Positions 42,126-51,691 of a DNA stretch of 64,000 nt are shown piece after piece. Positions within the stretch are counted from its first letter, which is position 1; every line of letters starts with the position of its first letter. The notes under the pieces are model-generated. The model saw only the letters and a list, made by a program, of their open reading frames with translations, did no database searches and was not told the origin of the DNA. Origin of the DNA: Cordylochernes scorpioides (Eukaryota; Arthropoda; Arachnida; Pseudoscorpiones; Chernetidae); the NCBI GenBank assembly GCA_030710605.1, contig CP092870.1:89591993-89655992 (forward strand), in the 5' to 3' direction. The position numbers and the translations under genes were made by a program.

Positions 42126-42301
42126 GTGGGTCTTCCATCACACTATATATATATATATTGCCACGTGGAAAATTAGGGAAGACCAAAAACTTCACACAAC
42201 AATTTATTTCAGGCAAGAACAAACTATGAATGGTAAACAAAAGATAAGCCACGAGGGAAATTTACATAGTAGCAAAATATAAATATAAAAATGACCACTC
42301 T

Positions 42302-42465
42302 GATAAGATACAATTTGGATTAAAGATTATAAACACAAGGCAACAAGACCAAATCCAAATAAATAAACATTCAGTACTTTTTTCTGAAGATGGTAACAGC
42401 GCTGTTGCCAAAACGTCACACACTGTTTATTTATTTGGATTTGGTCTTGTTGCCTTGTGTTTAAA
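42302..42465. mobile_element. Family H element
   Basis: Arms ACAAGGCAACAAGACCAAAT and complement; core CTGAAGATGGTAACAGCGCTG, then GCCAAAACGTCACAC with GAAA changed to AAAA. Confidence 0.7.
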
Positions 42466-42559
42466 TAACCACTCTGTTAATTAAAAAAAAAATACTTTGT
42501 TACAATATATATACAGTGAATAATAACCTTGCTGTAGCAGACTGCATTATAGCCATGTA

Positions 42560-42717
42560 CAATAGAACCTCCCTTTAGCGGACACCTTCACAGGACAGTT
42601 TTCATTTGCAAAATTACCATTTTTTTACAATTTAGCAACTCTCCGGTAAGAGGACACCTCTCCCTAAAGGATACTTTGGCTTTGCACTTAAGTGTCCTTT
42701 ACAGGGAGGTTATACTG
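42560..42717. mobile_element. pogo/Tigger-like short element
   Basis: Ends CAATAGAACCTCCCTTTAGC and GGGAGGTTATACTG, TA-flanked; interior TTTAGCAACTCTCCGGTAAG. Confidence 0.65.
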
Positions 42718-42867
42718 TATATACTATAACCATTGAAGCAATGGTCGCCTCTCCCGTCAAAATAAACGTCAGAATCTGACGCCATCTATTGACCGTCACC
42801 GCAACTAGCGGCATCGGGTCGGTGACAAAGCCACAACACCAACTTTGGCAAACTGATAAGCGTCCAC

Positions 42868-42915
42868 CTAGAGACCATGGTTTCGGGCTAATGGCCCTCG
42901 TCAGTCTAGGGCGGA
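42868..42915 (+). repeat. Short repeat shared with 12228-12277
   Basis: GAGACCATGGTTTCGGGCTA followed by ATGGCCCTCGTCAG. It sits in unrecognised intron sequence (42718-43094). Confidence 0.45.
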
Positions 42916-43094
42916 CTTTATTCCATGAGATCCACACGGGATCTAATGGAATCCTCACAATCTACCAAAGAGGTGTTTTGCTGGCATTGTGGCTGGGCCA
43001 AATCTATTGGCAAAACATAGTTGGAAAATTTTCCGGGAGGAAATTAATCCATGGAAGCAATGTAACCATTGTCTATAACCATTGTTTACTAATA

Positions 43095-43611
43095 CAGCAT
43101 AATCTCCTTGTAAAGGATACCTAATTGCAGAGCCTTTAGGGAGAGGTGTCCTTCTTCTTCTTTATCTCCACTCAATCATATTAGAGTATCAAGTTGTGAC
43201 CCTTGATGGTGTCTGTTTGACAACCATCATAACTGGGTGAAGTAGAATGCGTCTGCCTTTGTCATTAAGACTTGGAGCACTACTCAGTGGCAGGCCAACT
43301 TAGCTCCAAAAGAAATGGCCGCCTCTGACATGAGGAACAGACGCCATATGCAGCTGCTCCTAACATGGGGTATAAATACTGCTCATCCTGTGTCCCTGGA
43401 TTAGGAGCCCTTACAGGGTACTATCAGCCGGGCCAGCTGAACCCAGGTTTTTTAGCGAGCTTGTTACTGCTCCCCCTCCGCCTTTTTCATCCGGGCTTGG
43501 GACAGGCAAAGGTCTCCTCTTACTGGAGAGTTGCTAAATTGTAAAAATGGTATTTTTGCAAATGAAAACTGTCCTTTGTAAAGAGATGTCGGCTAAAGGG
43601 AGGTTCTACTG
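43095..43611. mobile_element. pogo/Tigger-like element containing a family R insertion
   Basis: Left end CAGCATAATCTCCTTGTAAA to 43148, right part 43512-43611 ending GGGAGGTTCTACTG. The two halves join at GAGGTGTCCT/TCTCCTCTTACTGG as in uninterrupted copies. Confidence 0.6.
43150..43512 (-). repeat. Family R repeat, nearly complete
   Basis: Same 360-base order as 12944-13315, ending GGGCTTGGGACAGGCAAAGG on the + strand. Inserted in a pogo-like element. Confidence 0.6.
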
Positions 43612-43733
43612 TATTGGACCATTATTATAGTAGTTAGTTAGAAGGGAAGGTTTTCTCTATCTATCCCTGATTAGTTTTGGTGAGGTTCTACATCATGTTT
43701 ACCATCTTTAATAGGTTTTCCTGTATTCATCAT

Positions 43734-44042
43734 CGGGGGGTCGGTGGAAGGCTGGTTAAACCATTTGGGTTTCGACCACTTAGACCCAGGTTCGATTCCC
43801 GCATTGGACACTTTTTTCTGTTAAAAAAAAAATGCTCCAATGGCCCCCCCCCCGATTCTTGCAAAAGTCCAACCCCACCAGCGAGTGCAAGTAACCAAAC
43901 GGGGCTCTGGCACATTTGTAAGTGCAAAGTCAAACTGCTTTCACATGTGTTGACATGTGGTGCGCTTACAGTAAAAAGCAGTCGCTAACTACCCACCATT
44001 TTTATCATGGCCTGTACCATGTGTACTAGGGATAAGCAAAAA
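43734..44042 (+). mobile_element. tRNA-derived SINE, full length
   Basis: GGGGGGTCGGTGGAAGGCTGG start, perfect box B GGTTCGATTCC at about 43790, body and poly-A tail. Very similar to 1365-1675. Confidence 0.8.
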
Positions 44043-44151
44043 AAAAATAAAATCACCCTGATTGTTATCTTTAAATAACATTGATTTTTTATTACCCTTT
44101 TTCCAATGCAGACTCTCTTTGGAAAACAAATATATGTCTTAATAAAAGTGA

Positions 44152-44257
44152 TAAAGCACAATTTGGATTATAATAAAAGAAAATAAGACCTAATCCAAAG
44201 CGAAATGTCACACACTAATAAATTATTTGGATTAGGTCTTATTTTCTTTTGTCTTAA
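44152..44257. mobile_element. Family H element, core deleted
   Basis: GCACAATTTGGATTATAAT and the AAGACCTAATCCAAAG / TTGGATTAGGTCTTATT arms; only GCGAAATGTCACACAC remains of the core. Confidence 0.6.
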
Positions 44258-44811
44258 TAAAAGCTTTTGTGTCTGTTTGCTTGCGTACATGTATGGATGC
44301 ATGTGGGAGAACACTCTTCCTAGAGGACACCTCTTTCCACCAAGGACTATTTTCATCGCCAATTTTACTATTTTTTTTACTGGTTGTTCTACAGTAAGAG
44401 GACTCATCTATCTAAAGGGCACTTAGGGCTTCACAAACTAGGTGTTGAAGTTTACAGAGTTGTAGTTCTACCATATTTAATTGTTTGCAACAAGAGGTGA
44501 ATCTTTTGTTATAGAGGAGAGAGATTTCAACCAGGTAACAACTGACTCCATTGTTAGGGCTTGCTCCACCCTTTCAGCCCATGAGCTTGGAAAGAGTCCA
44601 AGTATTTCTTCACTTCTTCCTACCTTCTATTTCCACCAAGGCACTCTCTCTCCATATCTATTACAGCACTTTTAAACACATAACTAATAATACCTCATTG
44701 TGTATCTGTGCATTTTTATTATTCTAATAAGAATCCTAAGGTATAACAAGGCCATAAATATAATTAATAGAATTATTATTATTACAGTTTTATTTACAAT
44801 AATTATAATGA
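44258..44811. other. Intron sequence, nothing firm
   Basis: 44300-44420 resembles a decayed pogo-like interior (GAGGACACCTCTTTCCACC). Otherwise AT-rich with no recognised feature. Confidence 0.3.
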
Positions 44812-44957
44812 TAAGGCAAAATTTGGATTATACATTATAAACACAAGGTAATAGGACTTAATCCAAATAAATAAATAGTGTGTGATGTTTCGATAACAGT
44901 GTTGTTACCAAAACGCCACACACTATTTATTTATTTGGTCTTATTACCTTGTGTTTA
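44812..44957. mobile_element. Family H element
   Basis: Palindromic form without CTGAAGA: TTTCGATAACAGTGTTGTTACC then AAAACGCCACACAC. Confidence 0.65.
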
Positions 44958-45109
44958 CAATAATTATAATTACAAAAAAAAAAAAAAGTCAAAATGAACC
45001 AGGGATTCTGCCATTATAACAAAACAGGTATATAGATCATTATGCAAGAAAAATGAAATGATGACAAGGAACCTGATTAATTATTATATATTTATATATA
45101 TATTTTTTT

Positions 45110-45318
45110 ATGCATATCCCTAGTACACGTGGTACAGGCCATGATAATCATGGTGGGTAAAAGTTGGCGACTGCTTTTACAATAAGTGCACCACATGTCT
45201 ACACATGTGAAAAGCAGTTCGACTTTGCACTTACAAATGTGTCAGAGCCCCGTTTGGTTACTTGCACTCGCTGGTAGGGTTGGACTTTTGCAAGAATCGG
45301 GGGCCATTGGAGCATTTA
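45110..45318 (-). mobile_element. SINE, head-truncated
   Basis: GCATATCCCTAGTACACGTGG through GAATCGGGGGCCATTGGAGC; no head. Confidence 0.7.
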
Positions 45319-45518
45319 AAAAATATACATTATATATAATAGTTATACATTATAAATAGGAGAGTGTGTAAAACACAACTAGATGTAGAGCCAAGGTGTA
45401 GAGAGGTGTTCTTTCATGGAGGTAGCTCTACTGTTTCACTATAGTATAAACTTACAGGCAGTAGCTGAATCTAGTCACCATGAGTAACACATCAATTCCT
45501 TCAAAGAAGACTGTATAG

Positions 45519-45716
45519 CCACAAGGTAATAAGACCAAATAAATAAATAGTGTGTGACGTTTTGGTAACAGCGTTATTACCATCTTCAGACAAAAGTACT
45601 GAAAGTACTGAAGATGGTAGCAACGCTGTTACTGAAACGTCACACTATTTATTTTTTTGGATTTGGTCTTATTACCTTGTGTTTATGATCTATAATCCAA
45701 ATTGTGCCTTATCGAG
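45519..45716. mobile_element. Family H element
   Basis: Both orientations of the core: TTACCATCTTCAGACAAAAG and ACTGAAGATGGTAGCAACGC...ACTGAAACGTCACAC. Ends ATAATCCAAATTGTGCC. Confidence 0.7.
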
Positions 45717-45916
45717 ACTATATAGCTATTTTTTTAGCTGATTGAGATGAAAATTAATCAAACATAGCATTTCATAAGGTATCATAGGGATTTAAATGTA
45801 GGAAAATGAATTCTATATCATTCCATTGTTGCATCATTAGTCTCAAATGGTTTCCTGTCAACACCGGAGTTTGTACAATAGAACACACACACATACGAGA
45901 GGACACTCTCACTATA

Positions 45917-46502
45917 CAGTAGAACCTCCACCAGAGGACACTCCCGCTAGAGGACACCTCTTTACAAAAGACAGTTTTCATTGCCAAAATTACCATTTTT
46001 ACTATTTTGACACTCCCCGGTAAGAGGACATCTCTCCTTAAAGGACTCTTTGGCTCTCTGCAACTAGGAGTTGTCCTTTACAGAGAGGTTCTACTGTAGA
46101 ACCTCCACCAGAGGACACTCCTGCTAGAGGACACCTCTTTACAAAAGACAGTTTTCATTGCCAAAATTACCATTTTTACTATTTTGACACTCCCCGGTAA
46201 GAGGACATCTCTCCTTAAAGGACTCTTTGGCTCTCTGCAACTAGGAGTTGTCCTTTACAGAGAGGTTCTACTGTAGAACCTCCCTGTAAACGACACCTAA
46301 TTGCAGAGCCAAAGTGTCCTTTAGGGAGAGATGTCCTTCTTACCAGAGAGTGTCAAAATAGTAAAAATGGTAATTTTAGAAATGAAAACTGTCCTTTGTA
46401 GAGAGTTGTCCTCTAGCGGGAGTGTCCTCTCGTGGAGTATGTTCTACTGTAGAGAGTTGTCCTGTAGTGAGAGTGTCCTCTCATGGAATATGTTCTACTG
46501 TA
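45917..46502. repeat. Tandem pogo/Tigger-like elements (three and a half units)
   Basis: Units 45917-46096, 46094-46273 and 46274-46435, then a partial to 46502. The first two are near identical (CAGAGGACACTCC, GAGGTTCTACTGTAGAACCT junctions); the third is inverted. Adjacent units share one ...CTACTGTAGAACC junction, as expected for TA-targeted insertion next to itself or local duplication. Confidence 0.7.
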
Positions 46503-46589
46503 CCAGCTTTCCATCCTTTAGAACTGGGAATTTGAGTGTGATGTGTCCTACTGACTAGACTAGTGTTGTGACCCTGACTCTGTGGGCAG

Positions 46590-46706
46590 GTGTGGGAGAA
46601 ACTCTTCATCTCCATGCACTGCCTCAACCTGGGCATTGAAGAGGACCAGACCCAGAATGTGCTCTGGAGAATAGAGAATGGAGAACTGGACAACATCAAG
46701 CCCAAG
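46590..46706 (+). CDS. PAF acetylhydrolase IB alpha-type subunit, exon 3
   Basis: Acceptor TGTGGGCAG, donor AAG|GTGAAC, 39 codons, phase 0, residues 53-91. It encodes VWEKLFISMHCLNLG followed by IEEDQTQNVLWRIENGELDN. The family motif G-I-G-G-D holds an oxyanion-hole glycine (Gly74 in human PAFAH1B3). Here it reads G-I-E-E-D, with Glu at residue 70. The downstream VLWR-ENGEL block is strongly conserved, so the alignment is secure. Confidence 0.92.
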
Positions 46707-46768
46707 GTGAACTCTTCTAACTCTTTTATGTTTTTGCCATATTTCTCTCTCTCTTCTTTTACATGAAA

Positions 46769-47175
46769 TATCTTCGTTTTTATCTCCAGTCAATCATATT
46801 ATGGTAGCAAACCTCTAGAGCTTCAATTTTGATGGTGTCTTCTGGGTATGAGTAGAGCTCATTAAATGAGATTTGACAACCATAATGATTGGGTGAAGTA
46901 GAATGCGTCAGCTTTTGTCATTAAGACTGGGAGCACTACTCAGTAGCAGGCCAACTTAGCTCCAATATGAAATGGCCGCCTCTGACATGAGGAACAGACG
47001 CCATGTACAGCCGCTCCTAACATGGAGTACAAACACTGCTCATCCTATATCCCTGGATTAGGAGTCCTTACAGGGTACAATCAGCCGGGCCAGCTGAATC
47101 CAGGTTTTTTAGCGAGTTTGTTACTGCTCCCCCTCCTCGCTTTTTCATCCGGGCTTGGGACCGGCAAAGGTGGAG
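46769..47175 (-). repeat. Family R repeat, extended copy
   Basis: Contains all family R blocks plus extra sequence at 46800-46870 (AACCTCTAGAGCTTCAA, GATGGTGTC). Ends GGACCGGCAAAGGTGGAGTT, joined to the 5'-truncated LINE. Confidence 0.55.
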
Positions 47176-47929
47176 TTCCTACTGGTTCTGAATCAGATTA
47201 AGTCAAAAATAATGGTATTCCGAAATGGGGGAAGACTTTCTAGAAACAAAATCTGGTTCTATGGCAATAATCCATTGACTGTCACATCGAGAATGATATA
47301 TTTAGGATTCCCATTTACCAGCACAAACAACACTAAATACGCAGCAATATATTATCAATCGAAAGCTAATACTGCAATGATTGAAATTATTAAAATGATA
47401 AAGAAGCAAAGGATCAATTCACTAAATATTAATGTATGCTGCTCCGATTTGGGCAGCTGACAATGCAAATATTATAGACCAATTACAAAATATTTTTATT
47501 AAAAGTCTTCTCAATTTACCAAGATATACCCCTGGCTACATCGTTAGACTGGAAACGGGTAGAATATCACTTAAACTAAACGCCACTAAATTAACCATGA
47601 AATACCTTTTAAGATTACAAAGAATGAGTAACCATAGGTTTCCTAAGATATGCTGGAATAGGTTAAGAGAAATATCCATAAATACAGGAAAACCATTTGG
47701 ACTCTACAGGACTATTTTAGCAACTTACCACCAATGCGGCCTTGCCTGGACAAACAATGCTATCGACTATGAGACCATTCAAAACAAATAACCAGGGATT
47801 TTTCGTACAAAAACTGAACAATTAATTCAGCAGGACTTAGCAAAAATGGATCATACAAGATTATATTCTAATTATAAATTATTATATAAGTATTTAATAC
47901 CTGAACAATTTTTATCCTGTAACCTATCA

Positions 47930-48733
47930 TCACATATAATAAAGCGTTTGTTCGTTGAAGCCGAATAGGATTGGTCCATTCTGTGTCACATGTTCAAGTT
48001 ACGTATTCTGTATCACGTGTTCAAGTTACGTAGTTAAGCGACGTGGCCGGCTGTAGGTCTGTTTGGTTTTTGTTTTCATCCTTTATTTTATTCTATTCTG
48101 ACCTTATTAGTCATTTTTTTGCTTTCGGCAATTTATTCGGTGAATATTTGAGGAATAATATTTTTAAAATAATTTTATTTTTTTAATTTAGCTTGATTAT
48201 TTTATTTTTATAAACAATGTCTCCTAAAAGAGCCCTTTCTATTGTTGAGGCCATCGAAGCAAAGCAACGTCGTATTGAACAGCAGCGACAAAGACGTTTA
48301 AATTCACCCGTAAGAGAACGGCATAATGAACAACAACGGCAATACCGAATGAATATGAGCGAAAATCAAAGAGCCCTTCAAAGGGAAAACAGTAGGCTGA
48401 GGATGCAAAGAATCCACGGAAGCAAGCAAGGAAGGCTTCTTGAAAATAGTTCAGCTTGCTTCACCAAAAATGTTGTTTATAAAGAAATTTATTCATTGTA
48501 AGTTCACCTCTTTTAAGGTAAAAATGTTAATTAAAAAAATATCAATAAAATGACCCGAAAGGTAAAATGTTGCAATGCTCGGAAGGGGATCGATCCCTGA
48601 CGGACCATGAACGTTATTTTACCTCAAACGCTTCCGATTACATATTATTAAGTATCAAAAAGGAATGTGAGAAATAAAATTAGGAATCCACCTGCTCTAG
48701 CCGATCCCGTCCTTGGACGGGCCTTTCTACTAG
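47930..48733 (+). mobile_element. Helitron, 804 bp, with exact A/T insertion site
   Basis: Starts TCACATATAATAAAGCG after host A47929 and ends CTTTCTACTAG before host T48734. A perfect 7-bp stem hairpin (CCCGTCC, TT, GGACGGG at 48706-48721) lies 12 bases before the end. Removing it restores the LINE frame (CNLS then LDIKGYITQTR). Too short for the Rep/helicase protein, so non-autonomous. Confidence 0.88.
48217..48501 (+). CDS. Helitron-carried ORF with STPR-like Arg/Gln-rich repeats
   Basis: 94 codons, MSPKRALSIVEAIEAKQRR start. It has degenerate repeats of about 16-23 residues built on R-x-x-x-Q-Q-R-Q-R-R and SENQRALQRENSRLRMQR. Such STPR-like basic repeats are known at the N-termini of proteins carried by Helitrons. 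The rest of such a protein is missing and the last 25 residues look unrelated, so this is a leftover N-terminal piece rather than a working gene. Confidence 0.5.
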   Translation: MSPKRALSIVEAIEAKQRRIEQQRQRRLNSPVRERHNEQQRQYRMNMSENQRALQRENSRLRMQRIHGSKQGRLLENSSACFTKNVVYKEIYSL

Positions 48734-49138
48734 TTAGACATAAAAGGTTACATTACCCAAACAAGAATCACTTCGACTTTACTAAGAGAAAGTCATATTC
48801 AAATAATTAAAAAGGAAGATGTAATTTGTAAATTCTGCAAAACTGAAAGCATAGAAGAAATGAGCCACTACATCTCTGAATGCACTATTGTTAACGAGGA
48901 ACGGAATAAGATCTTAAAGAACATTATCCAAGTCTACGTGAGCCCCAGTTCAGCTAATCAGAATAATGTTCGAGAAAAATATATAGCGATAGAATTGCTT
49001 AATTTTCATAAAGCGTTAGAGAACAAAGTAATCTCTAAGAACTAAAATTACAGAACAATTTCCTTCCATAGTTAATTTCTATAGTTATGTTGAATACTTT
49101 GATTTCATTTTCCCTTCTCTCCTTTGTTTATATATTTA

Positions 49139-50349
49139 CAGTAAAACCCCGCTAAGACGAACCATGGATATAACGAACCTTCCCTTATAACGAACCCATC
49201 GAAAATCCCAATTCCATTCCATTAAAATTACCATCGTTATAACGAACTTTTCACTTTTCAAACTAGCGAACTATCGCTATAACGAACCCAATTTTGGTCC
49301 CAAAATATTAAATTCTATCAAAAATACCATGCTTATAACGAACTTTTAATTTTAATTCTAAAATTCCAAAATTATAATTTTCAAAACTAATTAAAATTTT
49401 GTGTGAGCTCTAGCTCACAGATCGCAATTCAAAACAAAGAATTTAGCGACATTGGGTGTTTTTATTTACGTTCTATTTTTATACTGCGCTCTTTTATAAA
49501 TTTTTCATGCCTTATTGAAAACTAAATTTCTTAACTCTACATTAGGAAAATTACTTAAAACATGATTTAAATTATTAAAACCAGTTTTAAAAGATAATGG
49601 AAGTGCCAAAGAAAAAGTCGCTCGTACCAAGATATCACTTGAAAAGAAATTAACCATCATAAAAGCTATTGAGAGTGGTACATCGTAAGCGGAACTTTGG
49701 AAGAAAATGAGCAAAAGTAGCATTTCTACGATATGGGGCAAAAATGAAGACTATATAAAAAAAAAAAAAAATGCTACAAAGAGGAATCAATCCCAACTAT
49801 TGCCGCTATCGTCAGTGTCATTTTAAAAAATGAAGATTTCTTTGCTAGATATGAAACCAAATTTTTGAGGAATATGTTAAAGCAGAAAAAAATAACAGAC
49901 TTCTTCAAGTAATCCTTTGTATCCTATATTGTAATATAATATTTATTTATATAAAATATATTTTTATACCTTTTAAAATATTATTAATAAAGGTTTTATT
50001 TAATTTTTATATATAAGGTATACTTTTCTTGGATTTTTTTGACATATGGGGGGCAGGTTGCATTTATACTAATTAAATTATCAGAGGAACTGATCAAAAA
50101 GGCAATATTTTCACATGATTTTGTTTTTATTTTAATATACAGCTTTAATATATAGAAATAGGTTAATTTTTAGGGGGGGAAAAGCAGCCAACATTAAGAG
50201 GTAGCCTTTTTTTTTTTTTTTTTTGCGCATGCCCTTTAATTATATCCTCAAAAAAATTTTAAATACCCAAACCGTGGCTATAGTGAACCGTGGCTATAGT
50301 GAACCAAAAGTCCCGTCCCAATGGGGTTCACTATAGAGGGGTTTTACTG
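49139..50349 (+). mobile_element. pogo/Tigger-like element, 1.2 kb, with transposase relics
   Basis: Ends CAGTAAAACCCCGCTAAGACG and TTCACTATAGAGGGGTTTTACTG, TA-flanked. At 49609-49750 the + strand encodes SLEKKLTIIKAIESGTS, a stop, then AELWKKMSKSSISTIWGKNE. This is the N-terminal helix-turn-helix of CENP-B/Tigger transposases. At 49860-49910 KQKKITDFFK and stop is the typical C-terminus. The catalytic domain is deleted. Confidence 0.85.
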
Positions 50350-50355
50350 TATATA

Positions 50356-50446
50356 TTAGATAATAAAAGGCATATATTGGATTTAATAAAATATTTATTT
50401 TGCCAATATTTTATTAAATCCAATATATGCCTTTTATTATCTAATG
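50356..50446. repeat. Foldback with AATAAAAGGCATATATTGG arms
   Basis: TTAGATAATAAAAGGCATA...and its complement around TTTATTTTGCC. The same arm sequence accompanies the stem-loop repeats at 17042 and 61300. Confidence 0.65.
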
Positions 50447-50663
50447 AATTAAGTATGGATTGCTCTATTTTCAAAATATTTTTATATATATATATATTTT
50501 TTCTTTCTTCATGAAAATGATGTATGGCGAGTCCTTACAGGACGGAAATGTCCTAATAAAAGCAGTTGTTGTTGATAAAAATCATCAGCTAATAAACTGA
50601 GAAAGCAGAGAAAGATTTGGTTTTGTTACCTTATGTTTGCCAAAAATAATGGTTGTTTATGTT

Positions 50664-50969
50664 GTTTATCCCTAGTACACGTGGTACAGGCCATGATAAT
50701 CATGGTAGGTAGTATAATCACTACTTTTTCTGTATGTGCACCACACGTGCACCACATGTGAAAAGCAGTTTGACTTTGCACTTACAAATGTGCCAGAGCC
50801 CCGTATGGTTACTTGCACTCGCTGGTGGGGTTGGACTTTTGCAAGAATCGGGGGCAATTGGAGCTTTTTTTTTTTTTCTAATTAGAAAAAAAGTGTCCAA
50901 TGCGGGAATCGAACCCAGGTCATAGTGGTCGAAAACCAAACGGTTTAACCAGCCTTCCACCGACCCCTG
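50664..50969 (-). mobile_element. tRNA-derived SINE, full length
   Basis: Body with small changes (CACACGTGCACCACATG). Head on the + strand GCGGGAATCGAACCCAGGTC and CCAGCCTTCCACCGACCCC. Another GGCCCTACCAGGAGTTAAAC segment follows and may be a separate tRNA-like piece. Confidence 0.78.
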
Positions 50970-51295
50970 TAGCACAACCTTCATGCCTAGGGTGGCCCTA
51001 CCAGGAGTTAAACTCCTGACATCCTGTACTACCTGTTTACACCCTCCCGCCACCTTGAGGCTGTAGGATAAGATTTTGGGTAGTTATTAATAATAATTAT
51101 CGACTAATAAACTGAAAAAGAGGAAGCGGAGAAAGATCTGAGCTCTTGTTACCTTATATTTACCAAATATGGTAATGATTGATAATAATCATATGCTAAT
51201 AAATTGATAAAGAGGAAGCAATCCCTTGAAATATATATTTTATGCTCATCCACAGGTACACTTCCTCTATTATCCTGATGTATTGATGGCGGCAG

Positions 51296-51691
51296 GTTGT
51301 GGTGCTGTCAGTGGGGTTCAACAACACCCACCACACCCCGGAGGAAGTTGTGGAAGGTCTCCAGGCTTGCGAGGCCGCCATCAGGAAACATCAGCCCCAT
51401 GCCAACGTGGTGGTTATTGAGCTGTTCCCCAGCGGCCCACAACCCAATCCCCTGCGCGAACGCGTGGCCATGATCAACCAACAGTTACGAGAGGCATCAT
51501 GGGGCCCCATTACGCAGGTAGTCAACCTGGACCCAGGTTTTGTTCAGGCGGACGGCACCATATCCCACCATGATATGTACGACTACCAGCATCTCACGCG
51601 CAATGCAACCATGCGCACCTTTGAACCTCTAGCTGATCTACTAGGACAACTTCTTTCTGAGCAACAACTCAACGACGCACCATCCCAGTAG
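51296..51691 (+). CDS. PAF acetylhydrolase IB alpha-type subunit, exon 4 (last)
   Basis: Acceptor GATGGCGGCAG, 131 codons and TAG stop; residues 92-222. The fold matches human PAFAH1B2/3: VVVLSVGFNN (family V-G-T-N-N; the oxyanion Asn is kept as N100), NPLRER, NLDPGFVQADGTISHHDMYD, then D187-Y-Q-H190-L-T with the Asp-His pair of the triad intact. Together the four exons form a cytosolic SGNH-type subunit that in mammals dimerises and binds LIS1. With Ser to Tyr at 43 and Gly to Glu at 70, hydrolysis is unlikely and a structural or LIS1-binding role is more plausible. Confidence 0.93.
   Translation, partial: VVVLSVGFNNTHHTPEEVVEGLQACEAAIRKHQPHANVVVIELFPSGPQPNPLRERVAMINQQLREASWGPITQVVNLDPGFVQADGTISHHDMYDYQHLTRNATMRTFEPLADLLGQLLSEQQLNDAPSQ

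Larger units (their letters stand above)
47177..50575 (+). mobile_element. 5'-truncated LINE, same family as 30485-35375, broken by Helitron and Tigger
   Basis: Coding relics of ORF2 on the + strand: KSKIMVFRNGG through PFTSTNN (47190-47340), YAAPIWAADNANIIDQLQN to the NAIDYETIQNK region (47432-47790, other frame), then to CNLS at 47929. It resumes at 48734 with LDIKGYITQTR and ends IELLNFHKALENK, stop 49043-49045. The 3' end is displaced by a Tigger element; CCTAATAAAAGCAGTTGTTG at 50550 matches the full LINE's tail. Frameshifts make it dead. Confidence 0.8.

Noticed and set aside
51256-51295. Possible extra PAF-AH exon between CACAG and GGCAG
   Set aside because: It encodes HFLYYPDVL with no counterpart in the family, whereas the acceptor at 51295 gives an exact family match in phase 0.
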